Positions 17,608 to 26,459 are shown, counted from the stretch's first letter. The stretch: 64,000 nt of DNA from Clostridium merdae (GCF_900176635.1 NZ_FXLN01000004.1:930001-994000); one strand, 5' to 3'. Notes: generated by a model not told the origin, from the letters alone. Numbers and translations are program-made.

Positions 17608-18444
17608 TTAGAAAGAAAGTACAATTCCACCATCATCTGCGTAAATCGTGCTCAAGCCGCTCGCCTGAAATATGATGACCTCTTTGAATGTAAACAGGCT
17701 CTTAATCTTTTCGCACAATTCCTCTGCCTTCGCTCTTGCATCTACATGTGTAATCGCTAAAACAGTTTCTGTCATATTAACCGCATCGCGCCGAATGAGA
17801 TTCATAAGCTTTTCCATTGCCTGGGCTTCTCCGCGCGCCTTATCCTTCAGCTCGAGAGTACCTTCTCGATTCGCACCGAGGATTGGAATGATGCGCAGAA
17901 CTTTGCTCATAATGACCTGAATGCCTTTAATTCTGCCGTTCTTTTCTAGGTTATTTAAGGATACAGGCACAAATAAGGTTTGCAAATTCGCAATGTATTG
18001 GTTCATACGAAGCAGAATCTGGGTGCTCTCCATTTGCTGTTCCAGCATACGCTTGAGCTGGAGTGCAACGAGCGTTTGTCCTGCCGCAGCAGTTTTGCTG
18101 TCTATTACATAAACCTTACTGTCGCTACCGGATTCCTCTAGCATTTGCTTGGCAGCCATTGCACTTTGAAAGGAGCCGCTCAGGCGAGAGGAGATTGTAA
18201 CTACATAATTCACCGCACAAGTTTTATAAGCTTCCAAATAATCATGCAAAGAAGGGCAAGCGGTAGATATTTTACGTTTACTGGCTTTCATTTTGCGAAT
18301 TAATTCGTCAGAATCCAGACCTTCGTCTGTTAAAGCCTCATCATCTATTAAAAGCTGAAAGGGAATCCGCTTCATTTCACTGGGATCACCGAACACCTCT
18401 TCGTTAAAATCCACACAACTATCTACAATGATCTGATACTCCAC
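17608..18444 (-). CDS. DegV family fatty-acid-binding protein
   Basis: A 278-residue cytosolic protein. N-terminal IIVDSCVDFNEE, RIPFQLLIDDE, the ligand-site segment STACPSLHDYLEAY, and VVTISSRLSGSFQSA are DegV signatures; the C-terminal domain has ITHVDARAKAEEL. DegV proteins (FakB in staphylococci) bind fatty acids for a kinase partner FakA. No fakA is present here, so the partner is unknown. It is monocistronic, with a terminator beyond the stop. Confidence 0.92.
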   Translation of the reverse strand: MEYQIIVDSCVDFNEEVFGDPSEMKRIPFQLLIDDEALTDEGLDSDELIRKMKASKRKISTACPSLHDYLEAYKTCAVNYVVTISSRLSGSFQSAMAAKQMLEESGSDSKVYVIDSKTAAAGQTLVALQLKRMLEQQMESTQILLRMNQYIANLQTLFVPVSLNNLEKNGRIKGIQVIMSKVLRIIPILGANREGTLELKDKARGEAQAMEKLMNLIRRDAVNMTETVLAITHVDARAKAEELCEKIKSLFTFKEVIIFQASGLSTIYADDGGIVLSF

Positions 18445-18590
18445 TGGGCTTTCCTACCTTTCCTTGCCTGGCACAGGGCATGTTACTAATATCACTTAGT
18501 TTACCACGAAATAAGTAAAACATCAACTGGTAATTCCCATAATCAAATGTAAAGATTTTTAAAACTACATGCAAATCATGTAATAATTAA

Positions 18591-19052
18591 TTATTTTCTG
18601 CCTTTACCCGTAATATAATTCGGAGTAATTTTAATCACTCTTACTCTACTTTGCGCTTTTTCAATATAATCGAGTCCCTTTGGTATAAATTCGGATGAAT
18701 ATTTTTCTAATAATAGCTCTAACGCCTTTTGTTTCTCTTCCTCGAAAACCTCTTGCGCAATTCCAAATAAAACGATACTTTCATAATTGGTAGTGAAATC
18801 TCCCGGCAGAACCTGTGTTTTGCCTACAACACAAAACGATACTTTTGCATTCTTTAATAGATTTTCAAGCTTTGTGCCAACCGTTGCACAATGAATGTAA
18901 ATAGAGCTGCCGTCGTAAACATAGCTTATCGGTACACCATACGGGTATTCTTCCCCAATGGTAGACAGTACTCCGTATTCCCCTTCCTTAAGCAGCTTCT
19001 CTACCTTTTCTTCAGGGAGGATACGGTCTTTTCTTCTCACTTCCGGAAACAT
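18591..19052 (-). CDS. Pyridoxamine 5'-phosphate oxidase-like flavin protein (NimA-like)
   Basis: A 153-residue split-barrel FMN protein. The N terminus RRKDRILPEEKVEKLLKEGEYGVLST and YPYGVPISYVYDGSSIYIHCA, then KVSFCVVGKTQVLP and YESIVLFGIA, match the putative 5-nitroimidazole reductase/NimA group. Substrate is unknown. It ends with a lysine-rich tail. It is followed closely upstream by the MGMT-like gene on the same strand (9 bp gap), suggesting co-transcription. Confidence 0.88.
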   Translation of the reverse strand: MFPEVRRKDRILPEEKVEKLLKEGEYGVLSTIGEEYPYGVPISYVYDGSSIYIHCATVGTKLENLLKNAKVSFCVVGKTQVLPGDFTTNYESIVLFGIAQEVFEEEKQKALELLLEKYSSEFIPKGLDYIEKAQSRVRVIKITPNYITGKGRK

Positions 19053-19061
19053 AACTCCACC

Positions 19062-19376
19062 TCATTTTTCATCTTTCGTCGGTCTCCAAATACTTTGCAC
19101 TAAATCTACCGTACCATTTTTACGAAAAGCAATCCCTTCCGCTTGCAATAAGCTGCGCTGCTCCGGCCATCCCGGCGCAGTAGCACCCAATCGGTTCACC
19201 ACCCGATGACAGGGAAGTGATAAAAAAGAAGGGGTATGGCTTAACACATACCCTACCTGTCTTGCACTGCGTGGCATGCCCATGAAAAAAGCGATTTGAC
19301 CATAGGTTACAACTTTGCCATACGGAATTTTTGCAACCCAATCGTACACGTGTTCTGAAAAAGTCCGTTGTTCCAT
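19062..19376 (-). CDS. MGMT-family DNA-binding protein (single-domain, with PCHR motif)
   Basis: A 104-residue protein consisting only of the C-terminal domain of O6-alkylguanine-DNA alkyltransferase. It has YDWVAKIPYGKVVTYGQIAFFMGMPRSARQVG (helix-turn-helix with the Arg finger) and LPCHRVV with the acceptor Cys. The alkyltransferase-like (ATL) proteins usually have Trp or Ala in place of this Cys, so this small form could still react with alkylated bases or act as a lesion flag for nucleotide excision repair. Confidence 0.9.
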   Translation of the reverse strand: MEQRTFSEHVYDWVAKIPYGKVVTYGQIAFFMGMPRSARQVGYVLSHTPSFLSLPCHRVVNRLGATAPGWPEQRSLLQAEGIAFRKNGTVDLVQSIWRPTKDEK

Positions 19377-19548
19377 GCCATGATTCCTTTTTCTAATTTA
19401 CTTTGATTATATCGAAAGCAATGGCAGAATTCAAGGCTTTTCTTTTATTATAATACTGCATTTAAAATACCGGTATTTTATAATGTTAAATACTTCATTC
19501 ATAAAGACAGCCACCTTAAAAAGGCCAACCCAATTTAAGCCACTTTTA

Positions 19549-19577
19549 TTGACATACAAATAGCTCTATGCTATTAT
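19549..19577 (+). promoter_or_regulatory. Promoter of the flavodoxin-tetR operon
   Basis: TTGACA and TATTAT are spaced by 17 bp. The -10 ends 3 bp before a long palindromic operator. Confidence 0.8.
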
Positions 19578-19580
19578 CAA

Positions 19581-19614
19581 AATATGAATGAATAATTAAT
19601 TGTTCATTCATATT
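19581..19614 (+). promoter_or_regulatory. Palindromic operator, probably for the downstream TetR protein
   Basis: Perfect 12-bp arms AATATGAATGAA and TTCATTCATATT flank a 10-bp centre that is itself nearly palindromic. It covers the predicted transcription start just downstream of the -10 box. The second gene of the operon encodes a TetR repressor, so autorepression is the natural reading. Confidence 0.8.
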
Positions 19615-19642
19615 GTGTCTTTTATATTTAAGGAGGTCGGTT

Positions 19643-20398
19643 ATGACAAAGGTTATTGCAATAATCGGAAGTCCGCGGAAGAAAGAAACTTACGGTGCCG
19701 TCCTCAAATTTGGGGAATATATTAAATCGTATGGCGAGATTGAATTTGAACCTATTTTTTTACATGATTACAACCTTGAATTTTGCACGGGTTGCAAGCT
19801 GTGCTTTGACAAGGGTGAGGAATATTGCCCCTTGAAGGACGACCGAGATGTTTTGATGGAAAAAATTAGTCAGTCGAACGGTGTAATCTTTGCATCCCCC
19901 AATTACGCATTCCATGTTTCCGCACAGATGAAGAACTTGTTTGACAGGCTGGCCTTTCTCTTTCACAGACCGCGCTTTTGGGGCAAGGCCTGTACGGCTA
20001 TTGTCACACAGGGCATTTTCGGTGGAGATAAAATTGTCAAGTATTTAAATAGCATGGGGGAAAATTTAGGTTTTTACTCATCCTGCGGTTGTGTTCTACA
20101 AACGCTAGAGCCCACCACGGAGGCTATGCGTATAAAAAACGATAGGAAAATAAAGAAGGCGGCTGAGAGCTTTTATAAAGCACTGACGAACGGCGCGCCA
20201 TCCCCTTCTCTTTTCAGGATTATGATGTTCCGTATGAGCCGAACAATGATAGGTAAACTTCAAAATAAGGAATACCGGGATTATCGTTATTTTAAGGAAC
20301 TCGGGTGGTTTGAGTCCGATTATTATTACCCTGTTACATTAGGTTTTTTTAAAAAGATATGGGGAAGCTTTTTTGATTTTATAGGAAACAAAAGATAA
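19643..20398 (+). CDS. Flavodoxin-fold NAD(P)H-dependent oxidoreductase
   Basis: A 251-residue protein of the NADPH-dependent FMN reductase family. It begins VIAIIGSPRKKETYGAV (FMN phosphate loop), then CTGCKLCFDKGEEYCPLKDD, a cysteine-rich segment common in Clostridia versions, and IFASPNYAFHVSAQMKNLFDRLAFL. The C-terminal 80 residues are an extension with basic and aromatic residues, often seen in this subgroup. The ATG at 19643 follows AAGGAGGTCGGTT; the frame is open to 19613 but lacks a site there. First gene of an operon with tetR. Confidence 0.88.
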   Translation: MTKVIAIIGSPRKKETYGAVLKFGEYIKSYGEIEFEPIFLHDYNLEFCTGCKLCFDKGEEYCPLKDDRDVLMEKISQSNGVIFASPNYAFHVSAQMKNLFDRLAFLFHRPRFWGKACTAIVTQGIFGGDKIVKYLNSMGENLGFYSSCGCVLQTLEPTTEAMRIKNDRKIKKAAESFYKALTNGAPSPSLFRIMMFRMSRTMIGKLQNKEYRDYRYFKELGWFESDYYYPVTLGFFKKIWGSFFDFIGNKR

Positions 20399-20434
20399 TA
20401 TAATTAGAAATTATTACGCAACAGGAGGATAAAC

Positions 20435-21004
20435 GTGGACAGAAAAGCAGAAATCTATCGCTGCGGGAAGCATTTGTTTTGTTTAAAGGGCTTTAAGGAT
20501 ACCAATGTTGCCCAAATCATGAAAATGGCAGGAATGGCGGCGGGTACATTTTATAATTACTATTCTTCAAAGGAAGCACTGTTTCTGGATATTTACAACG
20601 ACGAAAATGTTGCCCTGAAAGAAAACATCATGAAGAAGATAGACATTGATGCCGAACCCATACACGTCATTCAGAAGATGCTGCAGTTGAACTTAGCGGG
20701 AATGAACGAAAACCCAATTCTACGGGAATGGTACAATAGAGAGTCGTTTAGTAAAATTGAAAAAAAGTTTCGAGAAGAAAACGGATTAGCTCGCGTGGAT
20801 TTTCTCTATAGTGGTTTTATTGAGATTGTGAGAAAATGGCAGGCCGAGGGACGGATGCGGCAAGATATTGACGCTGAAATGATTATGGCGATTTTCACCT
20901 CATTGGTTGTTATGGAAACACATAAGGATGAAATTGGGATTGATTATTTCCCTCAGCTGATTGAATACCTTGCTGAATTCACGATGAAAGGGCTTATGTA
21001 TTGA
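20435..21004 (+). CDS. TetR/AcrR family transcription repressor
   Basis: A 189-residue regulator with the N-terminal TetR helix-turn-helix at residues about 20-48 (GFKDTNVAQIMKMAGMAAGTFYNYYSSKEALF) and an all-helical ligand domain. The GTG start follows CAGGAGGATAAAC. It is co-transcribed with the flavodoxin-type enzyme 36 bp upstream, and a long palindrome at the operon promoter is the likely binding site. The inducer is unknown; by analogy it could be an electrophile or quinone handled by the enzyme. Confidence 0.9.
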   Translation: MDRKAEIYRCGKHLFCLKGFKDTNVAQIMKMAGMAAGTFYNYYSSKEALFLDIYNDENVALKENIMKKIDIDAEPIHVIQKMLQLNLAGMNENPILREWYNRESFSKIEKKFREENGLARVDFLYSGFIEIVRKWQAEGRMRQDIDAEMIMAIFTSLVVMETHKDEIGIDYFPQLIEYLAEFTMKGLMY

Positions 21005-21173
21005 TCCGAAAACATGTCGCCAGACGAAGCAATTAAATATTGAATTATGCTTTGTAAAAAAAGTAGTCATTATTATGAGCAGAATAAAAAACTGTATGGA
21101 GTAGTGGTAATGTACTAGTACCAACGCCCCACACTTCTTTTATAGAACGACCATCAGCTGTACGTTCTACAAG

Positions 21174-21212
21174 AAAGAACCGTACCTGTATAAACAGGTA
21201 CGGTTCTTTTTA
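21174..21212. terminator. Bidirectional terminator
   Basis: AAAGAACCGTACCTG pairs with CAGGTACGGTTCTTT (15 bp) around a 6-nt loop, with T runs on both strands. It ends at the stop codon of the URO-D-family gene. Confidence 0.85.
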
Positions 21213-22241
21213 TATTGCCACAGCTGCAACTCGGTAAACAGCACGGCAAAGAGCATACATATTTTTTTCAGGAAGGTTCTGGTTCGCTACACAGCCGGGA
21301 CCAATAATCAGCCCGTTATCCCCTGCGGCGACAATAGCCTCCTGCACATGCTGTTCCACCTCTGCCACCGAGCCGGAAACCAAAATGCTCTCTCGTATTT
21401 TCTCCCCATTTTCATTATAGAAAGGGGCTTCGCGAATTCCACCCAGCAGGCATTTATCGGTAATGGAACGTGCTTCCTCCAGCGTTGGACTGCTCCAGCG
21501 GTCGTGCCAATTGATGCAGTTCACAGGGTAATCGGCAATTAACTGGAACATCCCATTGTCTCCATGCAGATGAGCCACATTAAAGAACGTTTCATCCTGA
21601 TAGGCGGCGATTACCTGACGGTCAAAATATTCCCCAAACTCGCGGTACTGTTCCTCGGTTAAGAAATCGTGGTTGGCACATTGCGTCGCAAAGAAAAAAC
21701 CATTTACACCCATTTCAATATTGGCCTTTACAAAGTTAATGGTAGTTTCCGTTATAGCCTGCAAGGCTTGCTTGAATAGGCGGGGGTTATCCTTCATATC
21801 GAGCAGAATTCGATCGCCCGCAAGCTTTCTGGCCGTGGTTAGGGGACTAAAGATGGTCTGGATGATAGGCAGCTGCCCGTTTGCCAGCACTATGGTATGC
21901 CGAGCCGCCTGAAGCTGCTTGCCGTAGGTTCCATAAATGGCAGGCAGCGGTTCAATCCGCTCCCAATCCTTTACTTGGTGTATCCCATAGTCGTCTACAA
22001 TTGGCGGCTCATTCACTCGATTAAAGATTTTCACCTTTACGCCATAATCCTGCACACCATACAGCCCAAACGGCATGAGCTTAATAAAATCAAAATCATA
22101 CTTTTGTGCAAAAGCCACTTGTGCCTCCGCTAGACTTCTTGGGTCTTGGTCTACTGCTGAAAAGTGCATCCAGACATTCAGTGGAATTTTATCCACCTCT
22201 TGCCCATTCAGTGCTGCGTGAATTCGCTCAAACTTATTCAT
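21210..22241 (-). CDS. Uroporphyrinogen decarboxylase-superfamily enzyme (not HemE)
   Basis: A 343-residue TIM-barrel protein of the URO-D/methyltransferase superfamily. It starts MNKFERIHAALNGQEVDKIPLNVW and has GVNGFFFATQCANHDFL, VAHLHGDNG, NWHDRWSSPTLEEA and LLGGI. The HemE hallmark near the N terminus (PVWxMRQAGR) is missing, so haem synthesis is unlikely; relatives include cobamide-dependent methyltransferases. The ATG at 22241 follows GGTAGGTG; the frame is open to 22406 but that would overlap the permease. It is the last gene of an ABC transporter operon, which suggests it acts on the imported compound or a derivative. Confidence 0.85.
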   Translation of the reverse strand: MNKFERIHAALNGQEVDKIPLNVWMHFSAVDQDPRSLAEAQVAFAQKYDFDFIKLMPFGLYGVQDYGVKVKIFNRVNEPPIVDDYGIHQVKDWERIEPLPAIYGTYGKQLQAARHTIVLANGQLPIIQTIFSPLTTARKLAGDRILLDMKDNPRLFKQALQAITETTINFVKANIEMGVNGFFFATQCANHDFLTEEQYREFGEYFDRQVIAAYQDETFFNVAHLHGDNGMFQLIADYPVNCINWHDRWSSPTLEEARSITDKCLLGGIREAPFYNENGEKIRESILVSGSVAEVEQHVQEAIVAAGDNGLIIGPGCVANQNLPEKNMYALCRAVYRVAAVAI

Positions 22242-22248
22242 ATTACAC

Positions 22249-22935
22249 CTACCATTTCTTAAATGCCAGCTCAATACGGCGAAATACAACATCCAGCAAT
22301 CCACAAAGTGCCCAATAGATGAGTGCGGCCGCAATGTACGCCTCAAGGTAATGCGCATTTTGAGCAGATGCCAGCTTTGCCTGAGATAAAATGTCTGCCA
22401 CGCCAATGGTAAAAGCCAGTGAAAGCCCCTTAATTACCCCTAAAAAGGTATTAAAAAGCACTGGTACTACTACCGCTACCCCCTGCGGCACCACAATTCG
22501 ATGCAATGCCTGGTACCCGGTCATCCCGCTGGCAAAGGCAGCTTCCCATTGCCCGGGGTCAATGGAATAAAACGCCCCACGAATATTTTCAGACTGCCCA
22601 ACCGAAATATAGAACGCATATGCCACCACAAGAACAGCAAGAGGTGAAACAGGTGCACCGTTCCCCAGCCCTAGCAGTTGGCAAAGGCTATCTAACACCA
22701 TGGGCAGAAGAAAATAAGCGAGGTACAAATGAATCACCAACGGCACCCCTCTGGTGTAGTCAATAAATACCCGTGCAATCTGTTTTGCCACCGGTATTTG
22801 GCGAATACGAATGACTGCTACGAGTAAACCAAGCAGAACGCCAAAGAATAATACGATAAGCGCAGTTCCCAATGTAAACGGGACAACCGTAAGAATAAAG
22901 CGCATATCTTCTACAATGATAGAACCACTCAGCAT
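22249..22935 (-). CDS. Polar amino acid ABC transporter permease
   Basis: A 228-residue HisM/GlnP-type inner-membrane subunit with about five helices. It contains IDYTRGVPLVIHLYLAYF and the EAA loop IDPGQWEAAFASGMTGYQALHRIVVPQGVAVVVPVL that contacts the ATPase. The start overlaps the stop of the upstream permease by 1 bp. A start at the internal Met near residue 11 is also possible. Works as a heterodimer with the neighbouring permease. Confidence 0.92.
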   Translation of the reverse strand: MLSGSIIVEDMRFILTVVPFTLGTALIVLFFGVLLGLLVAVIRIRQIPVAKQIARVFIDYTRGVPLVIHLYLAYFLLPMVLDSLCQLLGLGNGAPVSPLAVLVVAYAFYISVGQSENIRGAFYSIDPGQWEAAFASGMTGYQALHRIVVPQGVAVVVPVLFNTFLGVIKGLSLAFTIGVADILSQAKLASAQNAHYLEAYIAAALIYWALCGLLDVVFRRIELAFKKW

Positions 22936-23639
22936 TACCCCACCCGCTTTTCTGTTTGTTTACCAGCAATCACTTTCTTTTCAAATACCTGGCACAGCTT
23001 CCCAACTGCAAACGTGATGCACCAATAAATAATTGCCGCAGCCAGAAAAACCTCCAGCTTTTTTACTCCGAAATCATTGGAGATGATTTTTTTGGCCAGC
23101 CCCATAATGTCAGTTAAGCCAATCACAAATAAAACAGATGTATCTTTTACCAGCTCTACAAAAGCATTCTCTAAATTTGGCCACGCAATTGGCAGCATTT
23201 GAGGCAGTAGAATTCTTCTAAATTTCGTGAAACCATTCATACCAATGCTGTCGGCGGCATCGTGTTGGCCTTTTCCCACCGCCAAATAGGCAGGGCGAAG
23301 GTACTCCGACATATAGGCGCCATTGTATAAAATTAGCGCAAGAGAAGCATAGAAGGTTTTACTCCAGCCATCTGCATCAATCCCAAATTCCCGCAGAATT
23401 AGCGGCAACCCGTAATACACTAAGAAAATGTGAATCAGGCAGGGTGTGCTGCGAAAGAAAGATACATATAAGTCTGACAGGGGTGAAAGCACTTTCCATT
23501 TTTTAATTCGAACTGTCGCGATACCCGCCGCCAAAAGAATACCCAAGCTGCCAGATATAACAATAACCAACATTGTATAAGGAATTGCAACGCTAATTCG
23601 CCCTACCACATAACACACATAAGAAAAATCGATATTCAT
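22935..23639 (-). CDS. Polar amino acid ABC transporter permease
   Basis: A 234-residue second permease of the same family: FFRSTPCLIHIFLVYYGLPL, the EAA loop AVGKGQHDAADSIGMNGFTKFRRILLPQMLPIAWP, and five predicted helices. It sits between the solute-binding protein gene and the first permease gene. Paired permeases of this kind occur in arginine, histidine and cystine importers, so substrate cannot be assigned. Confidence 0.92.
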   Translation of the reverse strand: MNIDFSYVCYVVGRISVAIPYTMLVIVISGSLGILLAAGIATVRIKKWKVLSPLSDLYVSFFRSTPCLIHIFLVYYGLPLILREFGIDADGWSKTFYASLALILYNGAYMSEYLRPAYLAVGKGQHDAADSIGMNGFTKFRRILLPQMLPIAWPNLENAFVELVKDTSVLFVIGLTDIMGLAKKIISNDFGVKKLEVFLAAAIIYWCITFAVGKLCQVFEKKVIAGKQTEKRVG

Positions 23640-23685
23640 TGTGGGTACCGCTCCCCTCTGCTACCAAGCACTTGTACAAAAGAAC

Positions 23686-24546
23686 TTACGAATTGGCAGC
23701 GTATTTTATGGTGTCTTCCCCATACCATGTTTCAGAAAGCTTGGAGAGCGTTCCGTTTTCTCTGAGTGTTTTTAACGCCTGCTCTACCTTTGCAGATAAA
23801 TCTGCCTGGTCTTTTGCTAAGGCAAAATAAGTTCCATTAATTTTCACTGGGGGAGTTACCGCTTTTACTTTTAGACCCAATTGCTCCTTAATTTCAGAGA
23901 AGCCCAAATTGTTCGGAAGCACCAAGGCATCATACTGTTTATCGCTCACCGATTTAAAACGATCTGCCACTGAAATGCCGTCGCCGGTCGCAATGGTAAT
24001 TTGTTTATCGGGATGCTCTTTGTTATAGGCAGTAAGCAAATTAAAAATGCCTCCATTGGGGGTGGATGGTACTAGCTTTTTGCCCACCAAATCATCCAGC
24101 GTTTGAACGGAGTTATTGTCTTCATTCACATAAATGTTAATAAGACTCACACCGGTAATGGCATTTGGCAGCAGATACTTTTTCTCGCGTTCAGCTGTCT
24201 TATAAAGACCTCCGCCAATGAGCGCATATTTACCAGTTTCTAAACCGATTTGCGTCGCGTCGCTTTCTACCAATTCCACGTTGAATTGATAATCCGGAAT
24301 CAAATCATCCACCGCTTTTAGCACCTCAACCTCATAACCAACCTTTTCGCCTTTTTCATTCTCGAAGCTTAATGGGCGTGAAGCAGCCTCTAAAGCAACA
24401 TTTACGGTCTTTACCGAGGCAGATGAGGAATCTCCGCTCTGCACAGCAGAAGCGTTTGCACCTGTACTGGTGTTTGCTGCGCAACCCGACAAAAGCCCCG
24501 TAAGAATAGCCGCTGTGATGAACGATCGAATGCGTTTTGTTTTCAT
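23686..24546 (-). CDS. ABC transporter substrate-binding lipoprotein
   Basis: A 286-residue family 3 solute-binding protein. Signal peptide with lipobox LLSGC (Cys near residue 22), a Ser/Ala-rich linker, then VNVALEAASRPLSFENEKGEKVGYEVEVLKAVDD and the domain-crossing segments typical of polar amino acid receptors. It is tethered to the outer face of the membrane. It lies between the ATPase and permease genes in a five-gene operon. Confidence 0.92.
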   Translation of the reverse strand: MKTKRIRSFITAAILTGLLSGCAANTSTGANASAVQSGDSSSASVKTVNVALEAASRPLSFENEKGEKVGYEVEVLKAVDDLIPDYQFNVELVESDATQIGLETGKYALIGGGLYKTAEREKKYLLPNAITGVSLINIYVNEDNNSVQTLDDLVGKKLVPSTPNGGIFNLLTAYNKEHPDKQITIATGDGISVADRFKSVSDKQYDALVLPNNLGFSEIKEQLGLKVKAVTPPVKINGTYFALAKDQADLSAKVEQALKTLRENGTLSKLSETWYGEDTIKYAANS

Positions 24547-24607
24547 GTTAATTCCTCCTTATTTGTGTAAGCCCTCATAAAGTAAACTATTTTAAGATGT
24601 TTGCTGT

Positions 24608-25360
24608 TTATATTTGATAAACAAAAGGCTGATAGATGCAGTCTAAAAACCGTTTTGTTGCCGCTTCTTTTGGTGATAGAAAAACCTCTCTGGGAGGGCC
24701 TTGCTCTACAACGTTACCACCCTCCATAAAAATCACCTTATTTGCAATATTTTGTGCAAAGCTCATTTCATGAGTAACAACTACCATCGTGATTCCTCTG
24801 TTAGCCACCTGCTTCATCACGGAAAGAACCTCGCCGACCAGCTCTGGGTCGAGCGATGATGTAGGCTCATCGAATAGAATCACCGATGGGTTTAAGGCAA
24901 GCGCTCTAGCAATGCCTACCCGCTGCTGCTGACCTCCGGAAAGCTGATTTGGGTAAAAATCCTCTTTTCCCTCGAGCCCAACACCTTTGAGCTGCTGTTT
25001 TGCAGTAATGATTGCATCTGTCTTGGGAATTTTTTGAACGGTAATTAGTCCCTCCGTAATATTTTCCAAAGCAGTTTTGTTTTTAAATAGGTTGTAATTC
25101 TGAAATACCATTGCTGTTTTTCTTCGAAGTGCTAAAAGCTGCTTTTTTGAAGATTTTTTATAATCATAGAAAATCTGGTCAATGGTGATATTTCCTTCAT
25201 CGGCCTTCTCCAGGCCATTCATACAGCGCAGCAGCGTGGTTTTTCCCGTTCCACTGGGTCCGATAATCACCGCAACATCCCCCTGCTCTACCGTAAGGTT
25301 AATACCTGTTAATATCTCTTTGAAGGCGAAAGATTTGCGAATGTTTTGTAGTGTGATCAT
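24608..25360 (-). CDS. Polar amino acid ABC transporter ATP-binding protein
   Basis: A 250-residue GlnQ/HisP-type ATPase: Walker A GPSGTGKTT, Q-loop VFQNYNLF, signature LSGGQQQRVGIARAL, Walker B VILFDEPTSSLDP and switch His in VVVTHEMSFA. The ATG at 25360 follows GGAGGGCAACT; the frame extends a further nine codons upstream without need. First gene of the transporter operon, 387 bp downstream of the divergent-side gap that holds its promoter. Confidence 0.94.
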   Translation of the reverse strand: MITLQNIRKSFAFKEILTGINLTVEQGDVAVIIGPSGTGKTTLLRCMNGLEKADEGNITIDQIFYDYKKSSKKQLLALRRKTAMVFQNYNLFKNKTALENITEGLITVQKIPKTDAIITAKQQLKGVGLEGKEDFYPNQLSGGQQQRVGIARALALNPSVILFDEPTSSLDPELVGEVLSVMKQVANRGITMVVVTHEMSFAQNIANKVIFMEGGNVVEQGPPREVFLSPKEAATKRFLDCIYQPFVYQI

Positions 25361-25386
25361 AGTTGCCCTCCTTTTGCTGCTGTGCA

Positions 25387-25410
25387 TTTTAACAATTCAA
25401 ACTGTTAAAA
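25387..25410 (-). promoter_or_regulatory. Inverted repeat in the 5' leader of the ABC operon
   Basis: TTTTAACA and TGTTAAAA form perfect 8-bp arms around an 8-bp spacer, 27 bp before the ATPase start codon and downstream of the predicted promoter. It looks like an operator; the regulator is not known. Confidence 0.5.
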
Positions 25411-25449
25411 CATACTAATCTTATACGTTTACAAAACTAAGTTTAGTAA

Positions 25450-25478
25450 AGAATACGTTGCAAGATACGAATAGTCAA
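25450..25478 (-). promoter_or_regulatory. Promoter of the ABC/URO-D operon
   Basis: Reverse-strand TTGACT and TATTCT are spaced by 17 bp, about 90 bp upstream of the first gene. The rest of 25411-25680 is AT-rich and shows no gene. Confidence 0.6.
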
Positions 25479-25681
25479 CTCTTTTTTAGGAAAAAATTTA
25501 TTTTTAACATTACTTATAATAGAATACCGATATGTTAAGTACATCTTCATGTAATATAGATAAAAAAATAAGCCTTAAAATTGAGAGTAGTTTTCATTTT
25601 TCAGAGTAACTTTTTAACTGGCAGCTATCAAATTAGAGTGATTGGTTACCCATTTCAATTTTATAAATATTAGAACGCAAA

Positions 25682-25722
25682 AAAAGAACAGCATCCACTC
25701 TACGGGATGCTGTTCTTTTCTA
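25682..25722. terminator. Terminator downstream of the XRE gene
   Basis: AAAAGAACAGCATCC pairs with GGGATGCTGTTCTTTT across a 7-nt loop, 15 perfect pairs, with T-rich flank on the reverse strand. Confidence 0.85.
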
Positions 25723-25748
25723 TAAAGCGCTGGTATAATGTGCCGTAA

Positions 25749-25997
25749 TCAGTCTTCGCGACCGAGCAGCCAGTCAACAGACACGTTTAGAATATTCGAT
25801 AAAGCTACCAATTCAAAATCCGTTACGTAACGAATTTGCCCTTCTAATTTCGAAAGGCCGGAAGCGTTCATGTCAATTCCATTCACCTGCAGCTGAGCCA
25901 AAAGTTCTTTTTGTTTCATACCCAAATTCTTGCGGGCCATTTCTACATGGGCACCTACCAAATTACGATTACCCAGGGCTTGCTTGCGTAATCTCAT
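25749..25997 (-). CDS. XRE-family helix-turn-helix regulator
   Basis: An 82-residue DNA-binding protein: MARKNLGMKQKELLAQLQVNGIDMNASGLSKLEGQIRYVTDFELVALSNILNVSVDWLLGRED in its C-terminal three quarters is a Cro/C1-type helix-turn-helix, split here only for description. The ATG at 25997 follows GGGGAGATGAAAG and is preferred to an upstream ATG at 26108. Monocistronic. Target unknown; the neighbouring pncB or ABC operon could be controlled by it. Confidence 0.85.
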   Translation of the reverse strand: MRLRKQALGNRNLVGAHVEMARKNLGMKQKELLAQLQVNGIDMNASGLSKLEGQIRYVTDFELVALSNILNVSVDWLLGRED

Positions 25998-26459
25998 TCT
26001 TTCATCTCCCCGTTGCTCAGGCCGTTTTTCGCCGGCCAGACAAATAATAATAAGATTTCCCTCTTCAATAAAAAAGGCACTAAATTGCTGTCGCTTTTCA
26101 GAAAGCAAAGTATTTTAAAAGAAATAAAAATACCACTATCCGGAATACATTCCATTATAGTAGATAAAATCGAAAAACGCAACAAAAACCATACAAAAAT
26201 TTTAGATTTAATCCGTTTAATTTGCTGGTTTCAAATGGAACGGTACCTACTTTGTCGAATGTCAAAAAAACATTGTTATTTAGAGGGTTTCTTGTTATAA
26301 TACTATTCAACAAAGTGACCGGCATATTTTTTTGAGGCTTGCCCCGAATTCGGGTAAATCACCCTAATTCGTGCAACGTTTTCTCTTTGCTTTCTGATTT
26401 ATAATATGCACAAACACTGCAAAGAGATTATGCTATAATAATTGCTTTTAATGAGGTGT
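25998..26459. other. Intergenic region between XRE gene and pncB
   Basis: No gene is supported here. It holds a palindrome CCCGAATTCGGG (26343-26354) nested in an imperfect repeat GAATTCGGGT/ACCCTAATTC (26346-26370), and an extended -10 box TGCTATAAT (26431-26439) that should drive pncB. Confidence 0.5.

Noticed and set aside
24608..25360. The two amino acid ABC systems as a recent tandem duplication
   Set aside because: Gene order, receptors and operon ends differ (one ends in a URO-D gene), so they look like distinct paralogous systems.
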